Assembly: GCA_033064195.1 (NCBI GenBank)
Contig: JARBJD010000164.1
Location: forward strand, 97,349 to 161,348
DNA from: Blattamonas nauphoetae
Lineage: Eukaryota; Preaxostyla; Oxymonadida
Length of the DNA stretch: 64,000 bases
Direction of reading: 5' to 3'
Shown here: positions 10,184 through 22,100 of the stretch, piece after piece
How the letters are laid out: every line of letters begins with the position of its first letter
How positions within the stretch are numbered: the first letter of the stretch is position 1
Program-made: the position numbers and the translations under genes
The notes under the pieces: generated by a model
Told to the model about the DNA's origin: nothing
The model's input: the letters and a program-made list of their open reading frames with translations, nothing else
Database searches by the model: none

Positions 10184-10839
10184 ATGAGTGCCCCTGGTGA
10201 TTGGACCTGCCAAGTTTCTCGTTTTCACACTTATTTATCCTTGTTTTTCTCCAGGAATGCGGCTGCAACAACTTCGCCCGTCGTGTCGCGTGTTTCAAAT
10301 GTCAAGCGCCTAAACCTGGATTTGAAGGGAATGTTCCTCAACGCGCACCTCAAAATATGCGCCCAGGTGATTGGTATTCTTTTCTCATTTAAATCTAATC
10401 GTTTCATCATCCTCGTCATCAGGGTCTGTGACAACTGCAACGAACACAACTTTGCAAGCCGGTAGTGTAGCATTCTCTATTTATTCTTCAAGTTCTCAAT
10501 GTCGCTCGTGTGGACAACAGCATGCAGGCGGTTCACGCTCAAGACCAGGTGATTGGGTCTGCCCTTGTATGACTTCTTTTCAATCTAACGTCAACATCTC
10601 TCTCCTTATTGCATGACTCCGTCGACATCAATTATACTCATTTGTCATCAGCATGCAACTATCTAAATTATGAATACCGTGAGGTTTGCGGAAGCTGTGG
10701 GGAAGGAAAACAAAACCAGGGAGGTGGTGGACGCTCCAAGCCTCAAGTCCGAGAAGGAGACTGGTTCTGTCCATCGTGCAATAACCACAATTTTGCTTCT
10801 CGTACACAGTGTCGTCAGTGTGGGCAGGCTCGAATGTAG
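10184..10839 (+). CDS. Four-finger RanBP2-type zinc-finger protein, 5 exons
   Basis: Exons 10184-10213, 10255-10373, 10423-10461, 10493-10566 and 10652-10839 join in phase into 149 residues; the introns are 41, 49, 31 and 85 nt with GT..AG ends. The protein is almost entirely four RanBP2/Ran-binding zinc fingers, each with the W-x-C-x2-C ... N ... C-x2-C pattern: GDWTCQECGCNNFARRVACFKC, GDWVCDNCNEHNF..CRSC, GDWVCPSCNYLNY..CGSC and GDWFCPSCNNHNF..CRQC. Fingers of this class bind single-stranded RNA (GGU-type sites in ZRANB2) or ubiquitin; the conserved aromatic and Asn pattern fits the RNA-binding kind. Introns fall inside the second, third and fourth fingers and between WTC and the remainder of the first. 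Highly confident of the fold; the target is unknown. Confidence 0.88.
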
Positions 10840-11163
10840 GGTTGTCAGGATTTCATTTCATCTTGTTAGGTTCACTTGCATCGGTGGGGTGGGCTTCTTC
10901 TGCATCTCTCACAATTCTTTGGATTGTTTATCTTTTTGTGGGTGATGTTGGAGGTTCCATGAATCTGAACACTTCGTTTTAATCTCTCTGTTCCCTTTTG
11001 TCCTCACGAGTGGACAAGGTCTGACTTTATCTCGCATTGAAATAACATATGTCATCACATCTTGGCTACAGAATTAAAATAATCTAAATTCTGTGAGTGG
11101 GAATGGCTTTTGCTGATTGAAGTGTTTGCTGTTCAGTACTTGATGATAACCCAGTCCAGAGTT
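10840..11163. other. Convergent intergenic region
   Basis: Lies between the 3' ends of the zinc-finger gene (+) and the PTB-like gene (-). T-rich and without a credible frame or RNA gene. Confidence 0.4.
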
Positions 11164-13128
11164 TTAGATGGATGTATTTCGCTCGTTCATTGTGGAAAAT
11201 GTTAGAATTGTGGGACGGGGCATGTTTGTCATCTGAGAAGAGAGGAAGAAAGATCGACAAAAAAAGGAAACTGTTCGATGGCTAGTGAGAAACACAGCAC
11301 TCACTGCATTGTCAATGGAATCAAAAGTGGCAATGCATCGTTTCATATCTTTCTTTCCACGGGTATCGGGTGCAAATTCGTACGAATCGACTGAGACAGG
11401 TGTCGGTGCTCCTGCTTCAGAAAAGAACGCAATCACATCAGCCTCGGTTGCAGATGACAGGACAGGTTTCATGTGCACATGCTGTGTCGGCTTAAAGGAA
11501 TATCCTTTCGGTTGCGATTGAGCGATTGAGACTACTCTATTCGCTGGCATGAGGGAGAAATCACGGTTGAACAGGTCTGTCTCTGGAGGCGATGTGGTTG
11601 GAGTATCCCAAGCAATCGAATGGTGAACAGAATGGCGGACATCAAGTTGAGAATCGAGGACCTTCAGGCCGTTGAGGAACGCGATCGCCCAGTTTGCTTC
11701 AATCGTAGTTTCCATCTCAACAAGAGCAGTATTCTGCCCATAAAACCGTTTGACCTTCTGGCAGTGCCCATATAGAGAGAAAAGATTGTATATATGCTGT
11801 GTTGATGGGATTTTGCGTGTTTCGTCATTAGGCAGGTTATGAACGATAAGCACAGAGGATTCTTTTGAGAAAAGATTTGATTGTGTGATGGGCTGGTTGT
11901 ATCCCATCCTCCCAGGTGCATTCATTGGTCCCATGTTCCCCATCCCTCCCATCATCATCATCATCATCTGATTTTGGTCATAATACGGAGTCATGGGGTA
12001 CATCGGCTGCATATATTGCTGCTGGTTCCAAGGTTGTGTTCGCAACTGACGGCTTTGGAAATTGGGTTGGCGGTCGGGCTTTGGCTGAAGTGGTCTGCGA
12101 GCCGGGTTCCGTCGAGGTTCCGTCGGGAGATTTGGCCGAGTGAAATCGTAGGTTTGCTCATTGTTGTATTCCACATTGAGGTGATTCTGGTGGTTCTTCG
12201 AATACATTATCCTGATTTCACAGCATCCTTCATAGATCTGTTGTCCATCGAGGGCTTCCTTGGCTGCAGTGGCAACTTCGATGGATTCAAACTCAGCCAG
12301 AGCGCAGACACGGTTCTTTTGGAAGAAAACAATGCGGAGGACGTTATAGTCTTTGAGAATTGTTCCCAGTACGTCGACCGTGATCGGATAAATTGGATTG
12401 TGAACAGTAATCAGGAGAATTTTTGATGGTGGGACATTTTGAGCATCTTATGAAGAATGATCAAGAAAAATGAGAAAGGTTTTCGAGAGTTTGAGCAAGT
12501 TAAGGAGAGGAAGGACTGAAAAGAAGATGATGTTGCGTTTTTCCATACCTTCATCCAACGATGTATTCCGGTTGATTGATTGGCTGCTAGAGTACTGAAA
12601 ATAGACTCTGGTATCTCCCATAATTGGCGGTCCATTCTGTTTGTAGTGATCGACGATGTATTCGGCGACAGACTTGTCGGCCATCTCAATCAACATTTGA
12701 TTTGGACTTTTCATATTAAAGACATAGGCGATTTCCCCAAAGGTATGGAGAAATGTGATGATGTCTTGAGGGTTGATGTCTCGTTCCGAATGAACATGAA
12801 TGACTTTTGATGGTGGTGTGTTTTCGGCGGATGGTGGCGGATGAGAAGGAGGATTCTGAGTCATTTGATAATGTGTGTTTGGTGAATGGTTTGGTTGGGT
12901 TGAACTACAAGAACAGACGCTGGCTGTCGAGAAAGAAGCTTTTGTTCGACCCATTGAAAAAACTAATCTCGTGGAATCGCACATATCTCTACAGAATGCA
13001 GCTACAATAGCCGGTTCTGACATTATTGGGGTTCTTTCGATGATTTCATCTCTTTTAGAAGACTGAGGATTCCCAAACAAAGAATCCAATGCTTCAGTCT
13101 CCCTTCTTTTCTTCCATCTGTTCTTCAT
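11164..13128 (-). CDS. Polypyrimidine-tract-binding protein / hnRNP L homologue, 3 exons
   Basis: Exons 13128-12549, 12446-11305 and 11232-11164, with introns 12548-12447 (102 nt) and 11304-11233 (72 nt), phases consistent. About 596 residues from the 13128 ATG, or 508 from an alternative Met at 12864 directly before RRM1. Four RRMs in PTB order: RRM1 (SKVIHVHSERDINPQDIITF, QMLIEM); RRM2 (KILLITVHNPIYPITVDVLG, GQQIYEGCCEIRIMYSK, then NVEYNNEQTYDFTRPNLP, the PTB-characteristic extension); RRM3 (SVLIVHNLPNDETRK, NTALVEMET); and a degenerate RRM4 ending at the C-terminus. A Met/Pro-rich linker separates RRM2 and RRM3. PTB-type proteins bind CU-rich RNA and regulate splicing, which fits an intron-containing genome. 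Divergent from the kinase gene at 13250. Confidence 0.88.
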
Positions 13129-13249
13129 CTCTGTTCAAATCATTGGGAATCAATTCATTGGAGAGAGATGTCTGTCGACCCCTGGTTTATCTCTGAAGAT
13201 AGAGAAGGACTCTTCAGGAAAGCCCTTTAATTTTTTATTTCACACATGA

Positions 13250-16200
13250 ATGATTGTTAATTCAACACCCAGTCTTCTTGAGCGTGTCAAGAACTACTTT
13301 GCCAACTCACCTTCTGGTGGGCGAGGTGATGGTTCCTCAAAATCTCCCTCCTCTCCCCTTGTACGCTCGGAAACAACACTTCTTCCTTCATCACCTCCTG
13401 TCATTTATATTCATTGTAGACTATGCGAAGAATGTTTGACCTTGTCTTTTGTTGTCATAACTCTATTTTTAATTCAAAATCTATCCTTGGGCATCAAATT
13501 CACATCGGTTCAGATCTTCCGAGCGATCAACTCGAGGAACATCATCGGCATTGTCTCCCAATGCACAAAGGAGTGAATACTGTTATTCAAGAGCGAGAAA
13601 AATTGCTCAAAGTCTCCATTTTCTCCCTTTTTATCCACATTCAGCTCCTCCTCTCCATCAAAAATGCAATTCACAGTGCGCTTGATGATGTGAATAAACA
13701 ATTCGACCAATATCACTCGGATCAACGTGATCTCATGGAAAAATTACAGCAAGCCGTCCAAGAAGCTGAAGCAGCGGAAATGGAAAAGGAGAACAATGAT
13801 CGTGATCGGGAAATTGAACATATGACAGAAGAAGATCGTCTCAGCTCTTTAGATCGAGGAGAACTGAATCACGATGATCTGGACAAAAAGGATGAAGAGA
13901 CCGATGAGGAGAAAGAATCGGAAGACACAAAAAATCCAGACACTCGGAAAGACTCGATGAATACCCTTGATGAACGGCCAGAAGACGACACAATCGATGA
14001 TCCAAAAAAAGAGGAAGACCAAATTGAAGGAAGCCCTACTATCGACGATGTGAAACAAGAAGAGCATCAAAAGGACAATGAACTCAATCAATCAGCGATC
14101 CAAGAAACCGATAATGTGGATGAAACACCTCTCGATGATGTCCAAATAGTTGCAGACGAAGAGACCAGAAAAGAAGAGGAGAAAAGAAAAGAAATTGAAA
14201 TGAAAAAACAGAAAGAAAAAGACAAGAAAGAAAGGGAACGGAAAGAAAAAGAAGAGAAAGAAAAGAAAAGGAAAGAAGAAAAAGAGAAGAAAGAACGAGA
14301 AAGAAAGGAAAAGAGAGAAAGAGAAAAGAGAGAGAAGGAGGAAAAAGAAAAGAAAGAGAAAGAAGAAAAGGAACGGAAAAAACGAGAGGAAGAAGAGAGA
14401 AAAAGGAAAGAAGAGGAGGAAAAGAAAAAGAAGGAAGAAGAAAGGAAGAGAAAAGATGAAGAAGAAAAACGAAAAAGGGAAGAGGAGGAACGAAAGAAAA
14501 AGGAAGAAAAAAGGAAGAGAGAACGGAAAGATTCTTTAGATTCGCCGCTTAGTATACCGCCAGTTATCCTTACTCCGGCGGAACAACTCCGTCTCGACCT
14601 TGAAACGATGCCCATCCCTCACTCTTTCACCTCTGCCCAATTCTCCCTTGATGACATCATTGTGCTTCGCCATTTCTACGACTATGGAAGAAACGCATAT
14701 TTGGCCCTCCAACGTGATTCTCCTAACGCGTCGATGATTGGAGCCCTCAACTTCGAGCTCGAATCGTCGCTGCGTTTGTGGGACAATTATACGACGAACG
14801 GTGGCGAAGCGATTGGTGCCCAGACCAGCGTTGAGCAGTTGATGCGGGATGGGCTCGCAGTCCAATTGTACACCCCACAGAATGACCCCCCGTCAGCCCA
14901 ATCTCGTTCAGAGCGCACGCCTCTCTCCCAGTCATCTCGCCCTCTCGCCCCTCCCACAAAGCCATTTCACACCACTCCATCTCCACTCACGCCAATGCCT
15001 TCCCTCCTCCGGCCGTTCAACCACCCAACACCAACAGCCCCTCGCCTCTCTCAATCCTCCGAAGCCAAGCCGGCGCCAGTTGTGAGGCCACCCAACATTG
15101 TTGTCATCCAATTCGGGCAGCATCTCCAAGCACACATCGACCACCTCAAGAGGCAGATCCTGATGGCTCAGGCCGAGTACAAGAACGTCCACAGGTCCCT
15201 CAGGAAAACAGCATCCATCGCAAACATGTCACAAAACCGATCGTACGCGAACACTCCGTCGATCTCTCAAACAACCAGTCCGCGCTTGGAAGACAGTGAT
15301 GTTCCACAGCCCCCCTCCTCGCACCTCGCGCCATACACCACACCTCAATCATACACGTCGTCACCTGGACAGACAATCAGCGACGAATCGTTCGATCCTC
15401 GGTTTGTGGAGCTCCAGTCGGGGTCGCCGCAACCGACGGAAGACGATGAGAGCTCGTCCGACGATGGGGATGTCAACGAACACCTCATCTTCCGGCGAAG
15501 GACGGTCTCGATAGAAGACTTTGATGTGAAGAAGAAGATCAGTCGCGGGGCCTTCGGAAGGGTGTATCTCGTCAAGAAGAAGACCACGGGCGATCTCTAC
15601 GCAATGAAAGAGATGGACAAGAACGAGATGCAGCGGAAGAACTTGGCCATGCGTGTGCGTGACGAGGAGCGGATCCTGCAGAACCTCCACAACCCGTTCA
15701 TTGTGGACATGATCTACTCCTTCCAGAACGAGACCAAGCTCTTCCTCGTCATGGAGTATTGTCCCGGCGGGGATCTGTACAGTCTCCTGAAGAACCTGAA
15801 CTCGCTGAGCGAGCCTGTGGCCAAGCAGTACACCGCTGAGCTCGTCATCGCGCTGGAGTATCTCCACGCCCACAACATCATCCACAGAGACTTGAAGCCA
15901 GACAACGTGCTCGTCGCGAAGGATGGCCATCTGAAATTGATTGACTTTGGGCTGTCGCACTACAAATACGAAACGGATGACGAAGTTGTCCAACCGGAAA
16001 CACTTCCGAGCGCTGCTGACAAACTCGAAAAGACAGAACCAAAACTGGTGATGTTCGAAGGGTTCGGCACAATGGACATCACCCAAATGGAGAAGGCGGA
16101 CCTTCGGATGGTCGTCAATATCGTGAGCGGTCTGTTTGCTCTCAGGAAGGAAATAGAAGAAGAGAAACAACAGCAAAAGGAGGAAGACAAGACATCTCTC

Positions 16201-18441
16201 GTCGACTCTCCGTTTGCCAATGTCCACGCAACAGCAGCAGGTGTCATCAACATCGCGAAAGACAGTACACAATTCAAAACAACCGACTCCTTCTTCGAAC
16301 TCGCTCAGTTCCTCGAAGGAGAAGATAGCGACGGTGAGGACAACAAGGGCACGGGAATCCCCCCTCTTGAATGGGCGAAGCTGACACTCGAGGAGAAGAG
16401 GAAACAACGTCAGCGCAGTCGGACCCTCGCTTTCTCCTGTGTCGGCACACCAGACTATCTTTCGCCTGAGATTGTTCAGAAGAAAGGCCACACTGCTGCT
16501 GTTGACTGGTGGGCACTCGGATGCATGCTCTACGAATTTCTGGTTGGTGTTCCGCCGTTCTACGGTTCGTCGCCGGATGAGATCTTTGAGAACATCCTGC
16601 AGAGGAGAATAGAATGGCCGATGACAGAAGGTGAGGATGGAGAGCCTGTCCCACTTGTCTCTCCTCTCGCACAGTCACTCATCGAGCAGCTTCTCACTCT
16701 CGACCCAAACGAGAGGCTCGGATCCAAAAGGGATGCGTTGGAGATTCGAGAGCATCCGTTCTTCCAAGGGACGGACTGGGAAGGCGTCCGAAGTGCTCCT
16801 CCTGCCTTTGTTCCCGTCCTCCAAGATCCGGAGGGGATCGAATACTTCGAAGTGAAGGAAGTGTTCCAGGAATCAGACGAGAAACGCAGAAAGTATTCGA
16901 TATTCAGAGAACAGGCCATCGTCAACCCTCTCCCAGACGGCGAGCTTCCCATGTTGGAAAGGGAGCTCAATGCACAGCCTGGCAATGTCAAGAAGAAGCG
17001 AGCCCGTCGCCACCGACGGAACAAAAAGCGAAAACGCGAACAACAGAAGTCTCTCACAGACGTGCACATGTCCAAAAAGCCAGAAGAAGTCGCAACCAGC
17101 CCAAAAGCCCGAAGCATCCCATCGTCGCTCTCCATCCCGCCCTTTCGGTACTCACCGGAGAAGGCCAAGGATCCAAAAGCTTCGGAGCCAATCGTGGAAT
17201 CGGCCGTGACATATTCAGAGCGGGTTTATTCGATGTCGTCCTTCACTCAAAAGCACACCACTTTTGAGTCGGCAAAGGAGGAAGAGAGCGATACCACCAT
17301 TCCAACATTATCACGACGCTTCTCGTCGTCTCAGGATCGACAAAAGATGTCGGCCAATCGACAGACAAGCGATTCACAGCAAATTGAACAGAATACAAAC
17401 AAACCAAGCATCACCACACTCCGCAATTCGTCGATATCTCGTTCTCTCTCATTTGGATCCAAGGAGGATGCATGTGGAACACCAGGATTCTCACCTACCA
17501 GACCTCGCTCTCACACCCTCTCTGGAAGCTTCACTGATCTTCGTGAAGAATCCTCGAAGGAGAAAGAGGAAGCTGCTGAGGAGAGCCAAGAAGATTCAGA
17601 TGAATCAGTTCTAAAACTGACGATTCTCGCGAGAAAGAGGAAGGTCGCTGATCTGGTCGAACAAGCCCTTGCAGAAGTGACTCCGGACTCTCACACTTCG
17701 AACAAGAAAGAAGCAGAAGAATCTGACGAAGAAAGCTCGGATTCAGCCCCTCCTCTCCTCCGAAAAAGAATCAACACTCAACAGAAAGTGGAAGAAGCGC
17801 TTGGTCTGCTGAACATCACCCCGTCTGCAGACGCGCCACTAAACACTCCTCCTCAGCAGGCACCGTTCATGCGACCAATCGCTCGAGGCCGACAAGTCTA
17901 TCAAAACACTCAAACTGCTCTGGAAATGGTGATCCCTGCTGCCCCATCGTCTCCTGCGTCCCCACACACGAATGCGGAAACAAAATCAATTGATAGCTCA
18001 GAACTTCCCAACAGTCAATCCACTGCAACAGGTGTGCTCCGAATTGAGCAACCGTTCCTTCACATTCAGCCACACATCACACACTCCCTCAATCTGACTC
18101 CCAGACTCGAGCCAAATCCGCGATACGAAGCTCATTCTGTCGGGTTGAATTCCCTCCTCCGCCCACTTCTGACTCCACTTCTCCCACCGGACCAACCAGA
18201 GACGCCGCTGCAAGGAAAGAAACAAGCAGCTCGGAAGGACCTGTTTGGGTCGTGGAACTATATTAATGTGGATCGATTGGAAGCGGAGAACATGCAAATC
18301 ATCAACAACTTGAAGACCCCCACACTCACCGCCATCTCTCCATCTGTTTCGACTGAATCAAATCCCGTTACGATAGCGAACTCCAAAACACCACAACTTG
18401 ATTTTGCTCCTCTTCTGTCGGAGGAGCCTGAACATACTTGA
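13250..18441 (+). CDS. AGC protein kinase of MAST/Greatwall/IRE type with long KEKE N-terminus
   Basis: The main frame runs from ATG 13423 to 18441 (1,672 residues). An upstream frame from ATG 13250 (LLERVKNYFANSPSGG) probably joins by an intron of about 59 nt ending at 13419, but this 5' part is not certain. Residues about 130-360 are an extreme Lys/Glu charged helix. The kinase domain (about 694-1130) is complete: GAFGRVYLV, AMKEM lysine, HRDLKPDN, DFGLS, then an insert of about 150 residues before GTPDYLSPEI and DWWALGCMLYEF, and an AGC-type C-tail start. The long insert between DFG and the APE-equivalent is the hallmark of Greatwall/MAST/Rim15/IRE kinases. The C-terminal 500 residues are Ser-rich and basic with nuclear-localisation-like KKKRARRHRRNKKRKR. 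Catalytic residues look intact, so an active kinase is expected. Confidence 0.85.
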
Positions 18442-19197
18442 CATTCACAACGATACTATCTCTCATCACACCCAGACTTTTTGTTTTTTTTCCAAAACAA
18501 TCTTACTTTCGCCCTTCTTTGAATAACAGAATGATTCTTGATTTGTCTTGTTTTCTTGTTAAATGTAAGTGATGATGTGATTGAGCGTGGTGAGGTGTGA
18601 GATGGCTGAACGAGTGAATTGCGAGAGATGGGAAGTGCTGAAATGATTCTACTTCTCTCAGCAAAAGCAGATGCTCCTCTGACAGGAGAAGACGAAGTGA
18701 AAAATGATTTTGTTGCAAATGAAAGACAGAAAGATAACTGCAAGAAGACACAAAATGTGGGGGAACTCAGAAATGCGTGATGGTTCAATGAAAAGAAGAG
18801 GAGAAACGTTCTGATGTATGAGTGTGAGATGTGTGATGATGTGATGTGTTGAGAGATTGAGTATGAATGTGTGGTCAAAGAAAATAAAACCGAAGAATCA
18901 AGAAATCCAATTCCTCATCCATGAATGTGTTCCAGTCCCAATCTGATTGCCGTTAAATTGAGGTGAGTTTGTTTGACGTGCAGATAGATGATGTAAGAAA
19001 GATGAAGTGGTTTCAGATGGGATGGATGATCGTTGGATTGCGTCGTGGGAGTGAGTAGCTACTTCCTGTGAGGGGTGAGATGAGTGATTGGAATGTGCTA
19101 TTTGCACTCATGGAATGAAGTTTGTGACGTGTGATAATAATGGTGATGAGTAAATGTGTAAATGTGATAGATAAGGTGTGACAGAGCGAATCCAAAA
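18442..19197. other. Convergent intergenic region
   Basis: T/A-rich sequence between the 3' ends of the kinase (+) and the giant receptor (-). A 140-codon minus-strand frame here is Ser/Phe-rich and looks like chance. No RNA gene recognised. Confidence 0.4.
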
Positions 19198-22100
19198 CTA
19201 TTGGTGGAAGTCCTCCATCCGTTGTGAAGTGGTGAATAGGTTCTCAGATAACGCTTCATCGACGGTCTTCAGATTCGGTCGTGCTTTTGGTTCAAGGGAG
19301 AGGCATTTTCCGATGATTTCTCCCAATTTCGGATTTGCTATTTGGTCCATCGGTGGTTGGACTCCAATCCCAAGTTGGCGCTGAGCGTTTGCAGCGTCAG
19401 TTTCCCCGAAGGGCACAGAACCAGTCTCTATTTCCCACAAGACAAGGCCAAGACTAAAAACTGTCCCGTGGTCGTTAAGAGTGGTGTCTTTTTTGATATA
19501 AACATCTGGCGCCATCCATCTCAATCCTTCAACTCCCTTCTCGATGTTCTTCCCATCGCCTGTACCACCTCCCGTTCCGTCTCCTGTCTCCCCGATGTCT
19601 GGAACATCATCATTGGTTTTCAGTAAGACTTCTTTGTCTGGTCCGAACAAGATCCAGTGTGGAGACAACTTCTTTAATCCAATATTTTGGGAATCCATCT
19701 TGCGGAGTTGAATGAGTCCTCTGATGATAGATTGAGCAATTCGGTGTTTCTCTCCATCAGTGAGTTGTTCACCACTTGTGTGGATTCTGTTGTACAACGT
19801 ATTGTGCGACATTGTAAATGTCTTCACTCCTGGGTTGTCACAATTCATCACTTCAATGGGCTTTTGCATCGCAGTTGCAACCATTTTCTCGTTTAAATGC
19901 TGTTTTGTTTCGTTCAGTTCAAAGACTCGGTCAAATTCATCCTGGTTAACTTTCACCATGTTTGCAGTTGTCTTCATATCCTCCCCGTCCCATGCGTCTT
20001 CCATCTCAACTTTTTCCATTAGCAAGCCCTCTTCAGTTGCGCCCATCATTGGTTTCAGTTCTTCTTTCTCGTCATTATGTTTCTTACATCGACGGACAAG
20101 AACAAGGATCACGATCAGAGCGAGAAGGATCAAAAGCCCTCCAACAGCCGCTCCAACAATCCAAGGCACTGTCTCTGTCGCATGTGCCTTTCGAATGGAC
20201 GCCTCACAATCTCGGAGTTTTATCCACGATGTGCTTTCAACTCCTGCTCCAAACTGGAGTCGGCCACGCCATTCCATTTCTTTGTTCAGGTTCGAGAGGT
20301 CCTTCTGTGGGTGCAATTCAAATTGGAGTGTGTTTTCTTCCCACTTCTCTGGATTCAGTGTGATCAAATCTAGGGTTACCCGTTGTTTAGTCTGATTTTT
20401 GTTTTTTGTATCCCATTCGAAGACCACCAGGCTGAGACCGCAAGGGATCAAAGTTTGTCCATAAATGATAATGTTCAAGGTGTCACCCTTTTTGTTTAAC
20501 GTGCTTGTGCTTTTCTCACTCATTTGTGCGATGAAGAATGGTGAGGTTAACTTTGTTCCTGCAAGAGTCACAGAACAATCATCACTTCTGATCCAGTTCG
20601 AAACATCTTCTGACATTCCAGAAGTCTCGACACTTGGAATGTTGATGCTTCCATTTCCGGTGCACCGAATGTTCCGATTGACTGAAGGGAATTGTTTGTT
20701 AGTTGCACTGTTGTGTTCAAAGAGACAGTTGTGAAGAGTGACATGGCTACCCTCAACAAGAAGCCCACCTTGGCTGAGTTCACAGAACTGACAGGTGTCA
20801 ATTCGGACGAGTTCACAGTTGGTAACCTGAATGAGGCCGGTGTCCCAAGAGCAGATTGTTTCGGAGTTCGTATCGCTGTCAGGAAGGACACCATCGAACA
20901 TACTATCCCTGATTTTGAGAGTGGTTCCATTTGTCGCGTTGAGGAGAGATTGACATGTGCAATTAAGGAGAGAGATATTTGAGAATGAGGCAGTGGAGAA
21001 GGATGAGAGTTCAAATGGGGTCTGTGAGAAACTGGCTTTCGTGAGTTCGAGAACGTTGACATGGAGTTCTCCTGCTGAAAGAGAGATGAGCTGACGAGGA
21101 ATGTCTCCTGTCCATTCGAACTTGCACGAGGAGATGTTCAGCAACCCACGATTTGAAGTGATGAGGGGGCGGTCAGAGGGTTCCAGTAGCGAGAAGAGGA
21201 GAGATGAGAATGTTGTGGTGTGTTGGACAGTCGATTGTGCATTATTCAGATGGCCTTCGGTTTCGACCATAATCTTACTGATACCGCTCTCACTTCTGAT
21301 TTCAACATCATTCACTCCGAGAGGAGTTGAGTGTGTTAAGAATGCTTCAGATGAAACAACGAGCTTCACTGTCTCTTCCCCTGACAGATGGGTCATCCCT
21401 TCATCAACAGTCCGGCATCTCCAAAGGCGTTGACCGCATCCTGTTGCATCTCGGCCATCTTCTCCGACATAAATGGTTGGTGCTTCGAACCCGATAAGAT
21501 AGTACAAGAGTGTGATCATTCTATACTGAGATGTTTCTTGTTCTGCGAGATCTGTTCCAAATAGGAGGGAGTTCTGCGATGGAGAAGAAATTGTGGAATC
21601 GATAACGGCCCAATTGCCAACAACGATCAACTTCTCGAACGAATATCCGGAAAGATACATCCAATCTCCGTTGTTGCTCTCTCCACAAGTGCATTCTGAG
21701 AATGTGGCGTGAACTGTAAGAGAGCCGCCTGAAACATCGGGAGCTGCCAGAAGTGCAAATCCACCCCCAACTCCTTTCGATGAGCATTGCACGAACGAGG
21801 CATTGAAGAGACGAAATTCTCCTCCCGCTTCGACAGTGCAGTGCAATGCTCCTCCATCTTCATCCGACGAACATCCGATAAACTCAACCACATTTGAAGA
21901 ATCTCCGATCTGGACGACCTCCCCCAGGTGCACTCTGATTGTGATGGCTCGCCCTGTATTTCCATTCGATGTTGTCTGATCATTAATGTTTTTGAAGGTC
22001 GATCCAACGATCTTCAAAGAACCATGACCTTTCAGAAGGGAGTCAGAAAAGAGTCCCTCCTCGAATGTGCAATCATTAATCAGAACGGTGCCTCCATTCT

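Noticed and set aside
15361-16491. 376-codon minus-strand frame across the kinase domain
   Set aside because: Antisense to conserved kinase motifs.
18456-18878. 140-codon minus-strand frame between the kinase and receptor genes
   Set aside because: Ser/His/Phe-rich chance frame in T/A-rich intergenic DNA, no domain pattern.
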